A stretch of 64,000 nt of DNA, taken from NCBI GenBank assembly GCA_015680685.1, contig MNCI01022376.1:136353-200352 (forward strand), in the 5' to 3' direction. The notes beneath the pieces are model-generated. The model was not told where the DNA came from. It worked only from the letters and a program-made list of their open reading frames with translations, and made no database searches. The stretch comes from Gnetum montanum. Its lineage: Eukaryota > Streptophyta > Gnetopsida > Gnetales > Gnetaceae. Numbering within the stretch: position 1 is the stretch's first letter; each line of letters starts with the position of its first letter. Below are positions 34,055 through 46,796 of this stretch, piece by piece. A program made the translations under genes and the position numbers.

Positions 34055-34972
34055 GTGTGTCCGTGGTGGTTACCTCTGTCGCCCGCTCCCCTTGCTATCA
34101 CAAATGCTAAGGTGACTACCTCGTGGTATCGAAAGAGTGTCATTTCCTTGAATTGTCTTAGGCTGGCTAGTCGTTGGATTTTAGGGGTCGAGTTTAACAC
34201 TTTGTATGGGGAGTCGGCTATAATGAACCATTGCCTAGTTCAGATTTACTCTTTTCTCCATGGTCACTGGCATCTGGATGTTACAGTGCAAAGCCTTTTT
34301 CATGGCCTTCAATGGCTTAATGGGGTTAAACTCTTGCCCTATCGGCCATCTGTCCCCTTTCATCTCATGCATGACCCATCTGAAGTCATTCAACGTTGCA
34401 ATAAGTATTGGCACAAACAAGAGCCAAAAACATTTTGGATCCCTCTCTTCCAACTTATTTGGAAACTTTCGACCCTCCCCAAAATTAAGCAGTTCCTTTG
34501 GTGTCTTGTCCACCATGGTCTACCTATTGGAAAACGTCTAGAATATCTAGGGATTCCTAATCCCAATTGCCCTCTATGTGGTAGACAAGATGACTTTGTC
34601 CATGTATTTTGGCAATGTCCCTTTGCTCAACATGTGTGGTAGTGGGCTTCTAAAGCTTTTCCATCATACAAGCTATCTCAAAAGGATGTCATATTCGGAT
34701 TCTTGAACATTACTTCTACTAATCTTAATTTTCTGTGGAAAGTTATTAGGCCTACTATTTTATATTATATTTGGAAGCAAAGATGCAATGTTCTATTTCA
34801 AAAGACAGAGCATTCTAACAAATGTTTGCTTACCAGGTTGGAGAAGTTGCAGATCTTTCACCTCACCTATTTTCAACTCACATCTCAAGCATCCAAGTTC
34901 AATCTGAACAGTCATCAATTGGTTCATCTGCTGCAGCTATGGGAAAGACCTATGTGTTCTAGTTACACTTAG
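34055..34972 (+). pseudogene. LINE C-terminal zinc-binding (zf-RVT) domain
   Basis: A different frame from the preceding RT part, so a frameshift lies in 33886-34054. The segment WKLSTLPKIKQFLWCLVHHG, then LGIPNPNCPLCGRQDDFVHV and FWQCPFAQHVW, is the zf-RVT signature (CPLC...H-FW-CPFA-VW) found at the C-terminus of plant L1 LINE polyproteins. A stop at 34643 interrupts it. The frame continues to about 34972, and untranslated sequence runs to the gap at 35285, ending with an aataaaac-type motif. Confidence 0.85.
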
Positions 34973-35284
34973 CATCAATAATCTCTGCAAGGAAGTTTTT
35001 CCTTTTTATTATGTGGAGTCACCATTGGAATTCTCTCTATCCTTAATTGAGAGCTCTTTGCCTCATCTAATTCTATGTCAATCTATTTTGTAACAAGCCA
35101 GTCTGTGCGAACATTTGGTTGTGCCCCAACTTGGGTTTCCTCCTCTAATACTCTTTTATTTCTAAGGTGTTTCCTGAGTGTCATTCACGATGCTCTCAGT
35201 TTTTCCTTTCCTTTAACCCTATGGCTTATTCAATTTGTTGTAATTGATGCATCTTTAATTTCAATAAAACTTCTTTTCGGGGTC

Positions 35285-35347
35285 NNNNNNNNNNNNNNNN
35301 NNNNNNNNNNNNNNNNNNNNNNNNNNNNNNNNNNNNNNNNNNNNNNN
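35285..35347. other. assembly gap (63 N)
   Basis: A run of N just beyond the LINE 3' end. Its poly(A) tail and any target duplication would fall here. Confidence 1.
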
Positions 35348-35934
35348 TTTATCGATGAAGAAACCTTGTAACAAAGATGGAATTGAAGAATCTATCAAAC
35401 CGGACCACAATAGCAAGGAAACTTGTGACCTATCTTTTCTCGGTTATGCCATGATCCAAAATGATACCTATGGCTTAGGTGGAGCCATCACTAATGGTGG
35501 AGCCATCACTAATGGTGGAGCCATCACTAATGGTAGTTATGATAGTAGTGTGGCAACAAAGGCAATGGTGGCACAATTGTAGGCTTCACTAGACAAGAAA
35601 GCATCTATTCTAGGTTGGAGGAGATGACATAGAGGTCACATCAAGGCATCACAGATGGCAAGTTTTCCCTAAATGACACAATATCAAGCCATGAGATAAA
35701 CATACAATTGTTTTATTTACACATTTTGTGTAAACATGTCCACAAAGTAGCAACAAAGCTATGAAGCCTGAGCAACACTATTTTTAAAAAATATGTATAT
35801 TGCATTATTTTAAAACATGGAAAAGGTTTATGGTTTAGGAGAAAAAGATTTATGAGTATTCGATAAATCTAATTTTACATTCCATAGGAAATTATGCTTA
35901 ATTCTTCAAGATATTTGTAGTCTCTTATGGGACA
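35348..35934. repeat. 18-bp triplet repeat (35479-35532) in otherwise empty sequence
   Basis: Three exact copies of ggtggagccatcactaat. The surrounding plus frame (35355-35582) is open but short and unrecognised. The rest shows no gene. Confidence 0.7.
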
Positions 35935-36360
35935 CTTGCCAACTTTGGCCTATATTTTCCATTTTTTAAAAAACTTCCTATGGTGATCTATATGATATTT
36001 ATTACCAAAGAAACACTTGGTCACCATAGCTTAAATTTATAATAACTTTCTATGGAAGTTATAACTTCTAAGATAGTTATAAGTTAATATCCATAGATAT
36101 TTCTAATACCCTTAACTTTTCATGATTATTGTAACTACCCAAGGCCACTATAAAAAGGCTTCAAGGTAGAAGAAAAAAGAAAGAAGGGAGACAATTGGAA
36201 AAAGACAATTGAAGATTATTTGTAAAATGGCTTGCTAAAGACATCAATTTGGCTACTTTTTTTTAATCCTATGAGTTCATTTCTTTCCTATTTTGTTTTA
36301 GTTACTTAGCTAATGGTTTAGATAGTATTGTGCTTGGCATTTAATTTTGCATGATATAAG
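35935..36360 (+). mobile_element. LTR-like arm, inverted partner of 31763-32115
   Basis: Contains the TATA-type box TATAAAAAGG at 36149. It matches the opposite strand of the arm at 27846/31763-32115. Ends are not fixed. Confidence 0.55.
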
Positions 36361-36446
36361 GTAATAAATGCGATTGTTGTCCTATAAGATTTTTTTTTAG
36401 TTTTATTAGTATTCTTTTATCACATAGAACAATACTTAGCCTATCT

Positions 36447-37225
36447 TCAATTTGACCATCCTGCCTTAATTCTATTTTTTATATCTTTATCAATTTCAAT
36501 ATTTAATTGGAGGATTGATCCTAAGCAATAGAAATTTTGCAGTGAGCCTTGAATTGTCACTTCTATTTTACCATTGTTTATGTTATTAAAATTGTATTCC
36601 ATGTATTTTGTCTTACTTTTGCTAGTTAACAAGCTTGAGCTTGTCTCCAATTCTCCATTTTAGAAGCAATATTTTCTCATATTATATCCACTAACACAAT
36701 ATCATTGACAAATAGCATACACCAAGGGATTTCATCTTGAATTTCCTTTATTAATTCATCTATAAAAATAGAAAATAAGTACAGGTTAAGTGCAAACCCT
36801 TGATGTAGACCTATTATGACTAGAAAATCAAATGTTGCTTCACAAGTTGTTCTAATTTTAGTGGTAGCTCCTTCATATATGTCTTGAATTACTTTAATAT
36901 ATTAATCAATGATGTTTTTCCTTTGTAAAGCCCACCAAATAATATCTCTAGGCACTCTATCAAATGTTTGTTCTAAGTCAATCAAAATCATATGTAAATT
37001 TTTTCTATATTTTCTGAATTTCTTCTTCAATTGTTGTATCGAGAAAATAGTCTTTATGGTAGATCTCCTTGGCATAAATCCAAATTGGTTTTTTGATACT
37101 ATTGATTCAAATCTGAAGCACTGCTCTCTACCAAAACTTTATATTATGGCTCATTAGCTTGATATCTTTATAGTTTACATAATGTTGTACATCTCCTTTA
37201 TTTTTGTAGATGGGAATGACAATGG
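36447..37225 (-). pseudogene. RTE-type LINE reverse transcriptase remnant
   Basis: On the minus strand, collinear pieces read IPIYKNKGDVQHYVNYKDI and KLMSHNIKFW (RT entry block), then IDELIKEIQDEIPWCMLFVND, then SKSKTKYMEYNF and LGSILQLNIEIDKDIKNRIK. This is the order seen in plant RTE LINEs, where the catalytic box is FADD. Here it is FVND at 36701-36712, with two changes, and many stops interrupt the frame. An old, inactive copy. Confidence 0.8.
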
Positions 37226-38309
37226 TTTTTCTCATTTCTCCTTCCTTCAAAATTTTGTTGAATAATTATGTTAGCCAAGAAACTCCTATATCTCCCAATG
37301 CTTTCCAAACTTCTATAGAAATGTTATCTCAAATATATGTTGGGAAATTATCAATGCCAACATGATGCGGAATATGATGACTAGATGTTTCACAAAAGAA
37401 TTAGATATATCTCATCTATAAATCTATATTAAATAAGATGAGATCTTATTCAAGTAACACATATTCATTAGTAATATAAAATATAGAAAATATATCAAAA
37501 TTTAAGAAAGTTTCACAAGAGTGTGTTCATTCTAACTAAGTTCTTACTTTCTTTATAGCTTAGATCATAGATCCAGGGGCCCTCTAGACTCTTCACATGA
37601 TACACTCATGTGATTGGAAGTATTTGCATCCTCACCAACCAACATAGCCAACCACCATGACATAGGAAATATCAACAAATATTAAGTATTGGCTTGTAAC
37701 ATAAGGAAACCACATGTATAAATCTAAACAAAGAAAATGAAATTGATCATTTCAAAGTTTGCCTCAATTTGGTAGGGGCTTAGACTTCCTTGCACTTTCT
37801 TCCTTTGTCATGGCTTAGGATGTGTGGTTATCTTCTTATCTATTCCGTTGCACTGAAACAATCTGCTTCTTGTTTCACACCCCATCATATTATACTCTTT
37901 AACTTTTCATGAAAACTTATAAACCTGATTAGTATAGATCTCATAAAGCCCATAAGAAAGCAATACTGACATAGTTTTGCACGGAAAAAATACAGAACCA
38001 AATTCATTGAAACGCAGGAGAATGTACAAATTTCACTTGTGTACAGGCAGTTCAACATTGCAAGACACGTAGAATGAGGTTAGAAAATAAGGAAATTGCA
38101 GCCCTGCAACTGCAATGGTCCTTATATCTCAAATTTTCCTTCTGCACCAGCATCCTTGAGGAGGCAGCTATTTCCTTTATCCGTAGCCTCTAAAATAGAA
38201 TCAGTTTTGGCGATGCATGCTGTCCTTCACACTCTCCACACTGACGCTAAACTCAAGAGCAGCTGTGCCTACGGAAATCCCAGTGCAGGCACTGCTGCTT
38301 CTTGCATAA
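37226..38309. other. no gene recognised upstream of the PPR pseudogene
   Basis: AT-rich to about 38060, then GC-richer. An ATG at 38096 opens a 123-codon frame that may cover a degraded N-terminal targeting region of the PPR gene, but its frame does not continue into the repeats. Confidence 0.35.
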
Positions 38310-40236
38310 GACGGAAACGGAAACCATATACCAAAGTTCTCAATCTCAGTCTGCAAGCCAACTTGCATCACAGACAATCATCTCAGCCAAGGCATAAGAG
38401 CCCTGCACCACTGCCTCGTCAAGAAACGCTACGATTTCCCCATTTCCGTGCTCAACAATGTTGTTGACGTCTACGCGCAAATCGGCGACTTGCATGATTT
38501 GCAGATCTGTTCGACGAACTGCCACAATCGAACGTGCTCTCACGGAACATGTTCATTTTCGAGTATGTACGTCGCGGCTTGTTCAACGATGCCCTGCATG
38601 TGTTTGCGGAAATGGCGAAATCCGGCTGCTGTTTCGACAGGTTCACATTCTCCAGCATCCTGAGCGTATGCTCCAAGTTGAAGAATCTGCAGCTGGGCCG
38701 CCAGGTCCACGCAAAAATCTGCGCTTTCGGATTCCATGGAAGAATTAATCTGTTCGTGCACAAGGCCCTGATCGATATGTACGCCAAATGCGGCAAATTG
38801 CAGGATGCGCTGCATGTGTTCGACGGAATTCCTCCTAAACTCAGAGACCAGGTATCTTGCAATTCCCTGCTCAACGCCTACGTTCGCAATGGCAGATCTC
38901 GTGATTCTTTGCTTGTGTTTGCAGCAATGGTGACCGAGGAAGGATTCAGGCCTACCCATCACAGTTTCTCCACTGTGCTCAAGGCCTGTGCAGAGAGCTG
39001 CTCCCTGCTCCTCGGCCAGCAAATTCATGGCGGAATTATCAAAAGTGGCTTCCATTCGCATGTTTATGTTTCAAGCGCGGTTCTGGACATGTATGCCAAA
39101 TGCTGTCGCCTGGACGATGCTCTTGTAGTATTTTATAGCATGCCCGAACGCAATGTGGTAACCTGGAATTCAATCATTGCTGCATTTTTTCTGAAAGGAG
39201 GGAACGAGTTAGGCCCACGGTATGGCAAAGAGGCTGTGAAAATTTTCATGGGGATTCAGGTTTGAAGGCTAATCAGTTCACTTTTTCCAGTATTCTCGGA
39301 GCGTGTTCTTGTCTGGATTCGCTGGATTTGGGAAAGCAGGTGCACACCCACGTCATAAAGGGGAATTTTGAGGTATATCAGTTTGTGGGCAGCTGTCTGA
39401 TTCACATGTATAGCACTTTTGAAGCTGTGGAGGATGCTCGCAGGTGCTTCGATATAATGCCCAAATATGATATCGTGACATGGAGTAGCATTATTGCAGG
39501 GTATGCACAGAGCAATGATCACAATGAAGAAGAAGCAGTCAAGCTTTTTCGGATGATGCTTTTGGAAGGCTTGGTTCCTGACCGATTTACTTTGTCTAGT
39601 ATTCTTAGTTTATGTGCTAAAACAGTATCGGAATCACAGGGCAAACAGATCCACGTGTACTCGATTAAATCTGGATTGGAGGAAGCTCTGGAAGTGGGAA
39701 ATGCACGTATCACCATGTATTTCAATTGTGGAAGCATTGATGATGCACGGACCATTTTTTGTGGGATGCCTCATAAAGACGTGGTGACCTGGAGTGTGCT
39801 TATATCAGGTTTTGCTCAGTATGGACAGGGAAAAGAGGCTCTGCAACTGTTCCAGCAGATGCAGGAAGATTTTAAACCGAACCAGATCACTTTTGTTGGC
39901 GTTCTTTCTGCTTGCCGCCATATGGGTTTAGTAGATGAGGGTGTTGCTTATTTCCGGTCTATGATCAGATATTATGGCCTTGAACCAACAGCAGAGCATT
40001 ATGCCTGTGTTGTTGATCTTTTTGCTCGTTCTGGATGCCTGGAGGAAGCAGAGAACTTTATTGCTGCCATGAAACTTGAATCAGATCCCATTGTGTGGAG
40101 AACCTTGCTTGGTTTCTGCAGGAACCATGAAAATGTAAGCACTGCCAAACGAGCAGCACAACGCATTATTGAGCTAGCACCGGCGATGGCTGGGACCTCT
40201 GTCTTGCATTCAGATGTTTATGCCTCCAATGGATAA
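38310..40236 (+). pseudogene. PLS-class pentatricopeptide repeat (PPR) gene, broken
   Basis: Intronless PPR-type sequence read in three frames. Frame 1 (38310-~38505) has LHHCLVKKRYDFPISVLNNV and VDVYAQIGDL. Frame 2 (~38505-39265) has LFDELPQSNV, FTFSSILSVCSKLKNLQLGR, LIDMYAKCGKLQDALHVFDG and MPERNVVTWNSII. Frame 3 (39262-40236) has FTFSSILGACSCLDSLDLGK, MPHKDVVTWSVLISGFAQYG and ITFVGVLSACRHMGLVDEG, then an E-type motif DPIVWRTLLGFCRNHENV. The reading stops at DVYASNG, where the family continues into E/E+ or DYW domains. PPR proteins of this class act in organellar RNA editing or processing. Two frame changes plus the stop at 40234 argue for a pseudogene, though draft sequencing errors could explain the shifts. 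Confidence 0.85.
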
Positions 40237-41949
40237 CATGAAGCAGCCAAAGTTTGAATTTTGACGAAAGACTCTGAAGCTGTAATGCAACTTGACTGTC
40301 AGAATGAAGTTTTAAACGGCTTACTCGCTGCATTATGGTGAATCATATGCCAATGCTAGTGAATATTAAATTAATCTCTTTGGTGAAGAATATTTTTGAG
40401 GGACAGTTTCGTTGAATCTCTTGATTGATGTCCACGGTTTTGTCTATGCTATTGTTGGATTTTAAGATAGAATACCAGTGACTGTATTGTACCATTTTGC
40501 CACTCGATTTCAAATTCTTTTTGGTTTTGCTGACACAGAGAATCAAAGATTATAATGTTGAGGCTAGTGCCTCTATCCAATGTCCGCAGAATTAATGAGC
40601 TAAATTAATGACATTTAGCTCAGTGGGTGAATGTTTTTTTTCTAGAGAAAAACATACCCATCGGAAAAAAACCTGTAACTTGCAAACTACAAGCTGCATA
40701 CTCACATGTTTGACATTGGCATAGCCTTCTGTATTCGGATTATGTTTCTATCAGATTTCTCTGTTTCATGAGATCAAACTGGTCGTTAGGGTTGTATTCT
40801 CAAATTTTGCTACTTGAGAACCAGTTGATTTGTTGCTTTATTTATAAGCGCAATATCGTTGTTATATATATGCAGAGTTGGCTAAAGACAAATAAATGAT
40901 ACCATCCTGTTTGATGACGAGGGTAGACTACCGGAAATAAGCACTGCGTGCAAGCCGTGTACATTTGGGTAGTATTTGACTGCAACCAATTAGGTAGTTA
41001 TAAATTTATTGTTGTTCTCAAACAAATGGTTAAGCAAATTTGATGCAGATGTGCATAAACCTAGAGATTCATTTAAGGGTGGATCCATACCAACTACCAA
41101 ATAAACTTAGAAATAACATTGACAAGGATGAACTGCTTAATTTGGAGTTTGAAGTTATATTTTTATTTTTCAATTCATGGAGACTTTAGGAAAATATGCC
41201 TGAAGGCATTTCTAAATAACAAATTTTTTATTTTAAGGCATCATTGTTTTTGCTGAGTTTTGCTGCCAAAATACAAGGGAATTTTTTGCTTTTAATGTGA
41301 TTAGAGCGTAAGAGGTAGTACAATAGCTTATCATACGAGGGCCTCCTATAATAAGCATTTTTTCAACTTATTGTCATGAAAAGAAACTTTATTAATTTCA
41401 AACTAATATTCCTTGTTAACATATTATTTGTTTAATATTAAATAACAACAATACCATGTTATTAATCATATATAAATTATTTATAGTTTAATATTAATAA
41501 AAAACATATTCTATTATTTTGTCAGGTTATTTAAAAGGTTAACAAAAAACATCTTTTGTTGTTTGTATTAGGTAGTGCTTGTTCATTAAATTCTAATGCT
41601 GATGTTGAGTGTTTCCTATTGTTGATTTTTGTAGCCTCTAAAACTAATGAGTGTCTTTTATTCTTTATGTTATGAATAATAGTAACATTCTTTTATTTTG
41701 AAATGCATACACAATGAGTATTGCTTGTTAAAAATAATATTATAAACATTGTTTATTATTTATGTTAATATTTATGATGATTAAATGATAAAGACCTCTA
41801 GTTGTTTTAGGAAAATAGAAACAACAGTAGGTTCTTGTTGTTGCTGATAAATTATTAAAAACAATACCTTGATTTATGACAAATATATCCCTCAATTTAT
41901 AGTTATAAAGAACATGTATGACTTGTTGCTACTGCTTGTTTTGTGTGTC
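40237..41949. other. no gene recognised
   Basis: After a degraded continuation of the PPR E domain (HEAAKV, with stops, to ~40300), the sequence is AT-rich without supportable features. Confidence 0.45.
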
Positions 41950-42223
41950 ATGTTAGAACAAGACATTGGAATATCATAGGAGCATTACACAAGCCAAAGG
42001 ACATCTATTTGTGTGTAAATGTCCCCTAGGAACTTCTGAAGTTTGTCTTTTCCTAGTTCTCTTAAGCAATGTGGATTTGGTTATATCCACAATAATCATC
42101 CATAAAGTTGTAGCACTTATGTCCTACAATTGTATCCAACACTTGCTTAATGAACCATAATAGAAAGTTGTAGCACTTATGTCCTGCAATTATATCCAAC
42201 ACTTGCTTAATGAACCATAATAG
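41950..42223 (-). pseudogene. Ty3/gypsy reverse transcriptase fragment with a 60-bp tandem duplication
   Basis: The minus strand reads QVLDTIVGHKCYNFMDDYCG then YNQIHIA, the gypsy RT block (family form: VAG-ECYSF-DGYSGYNQI-IA). Further down, with frame changes, comes FGLCNAPMIFQ, the next conserved block. The stretch LLWFIKQVLDTIVGHKCYNF is encoded twice by exact-period 60-bp copies at 42104-42163 and 42164-42223, keeping the frame. The second copy ends exactly where the truncated LTR of element B begins. This is an old element cut by the B junction. Confidence 0.8.
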
Positions 42224-42226
42224 AAA

Positions 42227-42861
42227 GTGTTGCTTGTAATTGTACAAAACCTTTGTTCGAGTGTGACGTACTTGGACAGGCACACAATTGACAATAAAGA
42301 TCAAGATTACTCCATCATTGCAGCATTCACTTAGTTTTTAATTGTTTAATTGTTAATTATTATTTATTGTTTTCTTAATTAATATTTCTTTATCATCATT
42401 TACTATTCTTATTGTTAATGCAGAATGAGTACGTCTTAATCACGAACATTTAAGTGTCACTACGTGGTAACCTAGTAGCGTATCAAGTAGTGCTTCGAGT
42501 GATGTGCGCTTGATAATCCCAGAAGTAGTACACAAAGTCCAAAATGCGTATGGATGATTAAGGGCGGATGCTCATCACACTTAGGCTAACTTAGATTTTA
42601 TTTTCCATGTCTACTAGTTTACTCAAGTTATTTCTCATTGTCTTTAGGACTAGCATAGTATTAGAAATCACATCATACACCTCACTCTGGACTAAACCAT
42701 ACGTGACAAAGCAAATACTAGTCCAAGTGAGAAGACAGCAAACTGCGATCAACATGTAACTACCTAGGTGCCACAGCTAGTTCGTCTTCATAGTTCAACT
42801 AGATCATGTGTAGACACTCGTATTCATATGGTTGAGCGTAGGGGTACCTCACCGCTCATCA
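42227..42861 (+). repeat. 5' LTR of element B, 5'-truncated (635 bp)
   Basis: Aligns with 51649-52282 of the 3' LTR, from 'tgcttgtaattgtac' to CTCATCA. The U3 promoter part is missing at the junction with the RT fragment. Confidence 0.85.
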
Positions 42862-42862
42862 T

Positions 42863-42880
42863 TGGCGCTATTGCCAGGGA
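42863..42880 (+). promoter_or_regulatory. primer-binding site of element B
   Basis: TGGCGCTATTGCCAGGGA next to the LTR, the same tRNA-Asp-like type as in A and D. Confidence 0.8.
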
Positions 42881-42995
42881 CGGTGCTAGTTATCTAGATT
42901 AGTTATATCATACAAGATTGTTGTAACAAAGTATTAACGATATATCTTTCAAACAAAGAAATTAAATTCAATTGAGTCACACACAATTCACAACA

Positions 42996-45385
42996 ATGCC
43001 TCTCTCACAAGACAACAATAACGCAACAACTAGCAAGGCAATTCATTGGAGAATCAATGAAATTTATGATGAAAAAGAAGTTTGGAGTACTTAATCTTAT
43101 GTAGGAGTTTCATATGTTCATGGACACCCCAACGATACTCAAGGACTCTTTTCATCCAACTCAAACACCTCTAGTTAGGATGGGACATCTTCTAGAACAG
43201 GGGGGGATGCGGGAGGGGTGGGGGAGCTGTAAGGACTAGGGCCTTCCCAATGGTTAGCAAGAGTACCTCAGGGGATGATTGGGAGACTTACAAAAGTCAT
43301 GATGAGTCTTCTAGTTCTCTCTCTTCCTCTACTCTTTCAACATTAGGTCATGACACAGATGACTATTCCTCAAGGGGTCAGCGTAGCAATAAAAATCAAA
43401 CCCATAGGCAAAATCAAGAACGCCAACATGAACATAGACAACATCATCCCAACTCACAAACTCGCAACTTATTTAGTGATGATGAACCCTTGTTGGCCAC
43501 TAAGAGCCTAATGCATATAACAGAGGCTATTCAAATATCTCGTAAGCATCGTAAGGAAAGCCATCTACCCAGGCTTGATTTAAACAGCTTTCCTAAGTTC
43601 TTAGGAGGCTATGATTTAGATCTACAACACCATTTACAAGCCTTTTATGATGCCTGTGTATGAAACAATATTGATAATGGATGGCAGAGACTTAAGCTCT
43701 TTCCTATTACACTCATTGGTCAAGCAAAAGTATGGTACAAGTCTTTAAGGCCAAAATTATTTCGCCGTTGGCTGACAATGGTGGAACTCTTCAATGAAAG
43801 ATATCAAACCTATGTAAGAGTGTCAGCCTTAAGGAGACAAATCTAAGAGTGGAAACAAGGGCAACATGAACCCTTGGACATGGCCTTAGAAAGATATTAT
43901 TTGTTGTTAAACAAGTGCCCAAGCCATGGGTTCTCTAAGGAAATGCTAATGTGTCACATCATGGATGGGCTCCATAATGAAACAAGGGAGATCCTAGGGA
44001 TGTATGCCCTAGGTCAACTATATGAACTACAAACCCATCAATTCCAAGAGCTTATTAAGCAGGTAGCAAAAGAAGAATGAGTAATAGCCAAATGGAAGAA
44101 TGTTAAAAGATCTCAACAAGACCAAACTCTTAAAATAACAAAGGTCCATAATCATAAAGAGGAGAAATCAACTCACCTTAAGGAGGTGGAACCATCCCCA
44201 TCTTTGCCAATACTAACATGATTAGATGAAATCAAGGCAAAGATTAATAAGATGACAGAATGGGTACATGAAAAATGCGGAGAAAATGCAAACATTATTG
44301 GAGGTAGAACCATTCAAGATCACTTTGACAACTAGAACAAATAGAGGATGCCAAACTTAGAAATAGGATAGAACATCATTCAATAATCAAAAAGAAGGGT
44401 TGAAGAAAATAAGAATAGGAGCTCAATTGCAAATCATAAGTATCAATGCAATGTTTGTCTATATGATCACCCCAAAGGCCAATGCCCAGTATTGTCACAT
44501 TTACATGAGCATTGAGGAGAAATGCTACATCTAGAATTCATACAGAAGTACCGTGTCCAACCGCCATCGCAAAACCCTCAATCGTGGGAAAGGCCACCGC
44601 CAAATAGACCACACCGTTCGTATCACCCGAAGCCAAGTGCTTATTATGTTCAGCACCCTATTTCTCCAACTAGATCAACATGCTCTGCTTCACCTCATCA
44701 TTATCATTCTCTCGAATACTATCAACCCATGTCCGCTCCCACAAGATCACCACCTCATGTTCCTTACACTTCTTCTTGCTCTCAATATTCTCATCCTTCA
44801 CCTCCTTCTACATTGCCACTAGTAGTACCGAAAGGTTTTACACCATAGCACCAACCAACGAACATTAGTTGTGCTGCTACTGTCAACAGTAGTGGGAGTC
44901 CTCTACAACGTTGAAAGCGTTCTTTCTTTAGGCATGGTCATAGGAAGAGACAACATGATTCTAAAACCATTGCATCCTCCAACTCAGCACAAGCCTAGCA
45001 CTATGATGCACCTTCCTCTTCGAACTCAACGCCTCTTGTTACCTTACCTAGGCCACCAAACAACACTTGAACAACCATGCAGCCCAATGAATATGACAAT
45101 GTGAATAGGCATATCGATCCATGCATACTATCATATGGTCACGGGTTCTATAGTGGGTTAGCTCCTTATCACATGACCGCATCTTATAATTTTCCCCACT
45201 ATGCCTACTTTAATCAAGTGTGTGAACCCCAATTTGGGTACATTCTTGCCACCATATCAAAAGACACCCAGTGGTTTGTATATGATAAAACCCTAATATT
45301 TCCAACATGCATGGATCCAAACTTTCCATTTATTAATTCTCGCCATGATCCAAGGTTTAGTCATGGGGGATACCCCCCATTCTAA
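42996..45385 (+). pseudogene. ORF1 of element B: Gag with Pro/Tyr-rich tail
   Basis: Begins MPLSQDNNNATTSKAIHW, equivalent to A, with an extra Ser/Asp-rich insertion around 43130-43400. Capsid: FPKFLGGYDLDLQHHLQAFY, GQAKVWYKSLRPKLFRRW and LERYYLLLNKCPSHGF (43560-43960). The knuckle CNVCLYDHPKGQC is at about 44450-44490. The tail is Pro/Ser/His/Tyr-rich and ends SHGGYPPF at 45385. Several in-frame stops (for example after DAC at ~43663 and after the knuckle) show it cannot make the full protein now. The stop after the knuckle, at the same place in A, is worth noting because it might be a shared read-through site or shared ancestry. Confidence 0.8.
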
Positions 45386-46796
45386 CAAGCAGAATTAGTA
45401 AATGTTTTTCCTTTTCTTTGATTTTACAATTTTTTGTTTTCCAATTTTTCATTTTTCAATTTATCATTTTATCTTTTTGAGGGAGATCTCATCTGTGAGT
45501 AAAATACTCATGTGACCCCTCAGTTGTGGTGTTGTTCTATGCTATCAAGTCACAAGTAACCAATTATTTGGATAGTGAGCCCACAACATCCACCTACCCA
45601 CTCTATTAATAAGAGGTCCTACTCTAGGTATGATGATATTCTTGTCATCATTAAAACTTAAAGTAACTTTGTACTCATTATGCCCAGAGCGAAAAGTGAC
45701 AGACTAAGAGGGAATGGCTAGGGTGTGACATCAAGGGGACTTGTGGATTCTCTTTGGTGATATTTGTATGTGCTGTCATGTAGCTTAGTTCTACTAAGAT
45801 CCTTATAGATCTAACAAAAAATGGGAGTAAGAGTTGTGATAAAGGCACTTAATAAAGAAACTCAATTCTGTTCTGGGGGGATCCCACTAGAAAGACATGC
45901 ATTCATGCTTAAAGGTTGGCAGCTTCTCTGGATCACTGTTGGAAAAGACAAAGTGCCAAAGCAGCCATAAGAAGAAAAAGAAAAAAAAAGAAAAGGATGA
46001 AGAAACACAGCAAGGAAAGATCAAGAAAAATGGACCACAAAAAAATTCAAATCATTCCTCCCTTGCGCAAAATGCCAACTGATTGTACACCTTGCTGTCA
46101 TGATGCTCTTATAGTTGTCTATCATCAGGAAGAAACAATGTGATGTCACTTATTAGAGATATGGACTTGGTTTTCATCTTGGAGTGAAAAGCTAATGGTA
46201 CCTTAATCATGCACAACAGTGTGGATTCATTATGCCCAGGGTAAATTACCTCATGTCCCAATCTCTACAATCCCTTCTATGGTTCCTCTCACCTCATGGT
46301 CCAAGTATTTCTAACTTGTGTCTTGTGTGGCATAAAATTCATACCTCATCATAGTGGTATTTAACATGTGTGTGTTTTGGTTCACAGGTGTGGATTACAT
46401 TTAACCCTTCTAGTGCTTACAGACATTTTAAGGTATGGTTATGCAAAGGCATGATAGGTTGGAACTTACTTTGGGGAGGACCCAGTTGCGTGACTTTTGT
46501 AATTTGTACTTGTTGCACACCACCACATCATCTGATACCCTTCAAGTACTACATTACCAAATTTATTCTTTCCTTTATCATCATTTTAACCAAACATTCC
46601 TTTGCACCACTACATGTCCTTTTTCCTCACCCTATTTAAGAACTTCATTGTATAATTCCACTTCATTACACTTTTGGTGCCTTAATGACCACTTAACATT
46701 ACCCCATATCTTTCAAATCTACCTCAAATCCTTCATTTCTAGCCATGGAAACTTGAAAATTCATCAATTTTCCTAAGTACCCTATTCTGGATAGGA
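45386..46796 (+). other. internal leader of element B
   Basis: Non-coding. Matches the A and C leaders in opposite orientation. A degenerate TATA-like box lies at 45604-45611 and the conserved 55-bp block at 45706-45760. Downstream an A/G-rich stretch (45960-46010) opens a Lys-rich chance frame. Confidence 0.55.
45706..45760 (+). promoter_or_regulatory. 55-bp conserved block in the leader of B
   Basis: Reverse complement of 18800-18854 (A) and 63661-63715 (C), differing only at two adjacent positions. See the finding on this block. Confidence 0.7.

Noticed and set aside
34235-34516. Minus-strand frame within the LINE
   Set aside because: It is antisense to the clear zf-RVT domain.
38540-39061. 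Minus-strand frames of up to 173 codons in the PPR region
   Set aside because: They are antisense to PPR repeats, and the GC-richer sequence leaves such frames open by chance.
45897-46143. Lys-rich small frames in the leader of element B
   Set aside because: They arise from an A/G-rich tract, and the matching places in A and C do not keep the frame.
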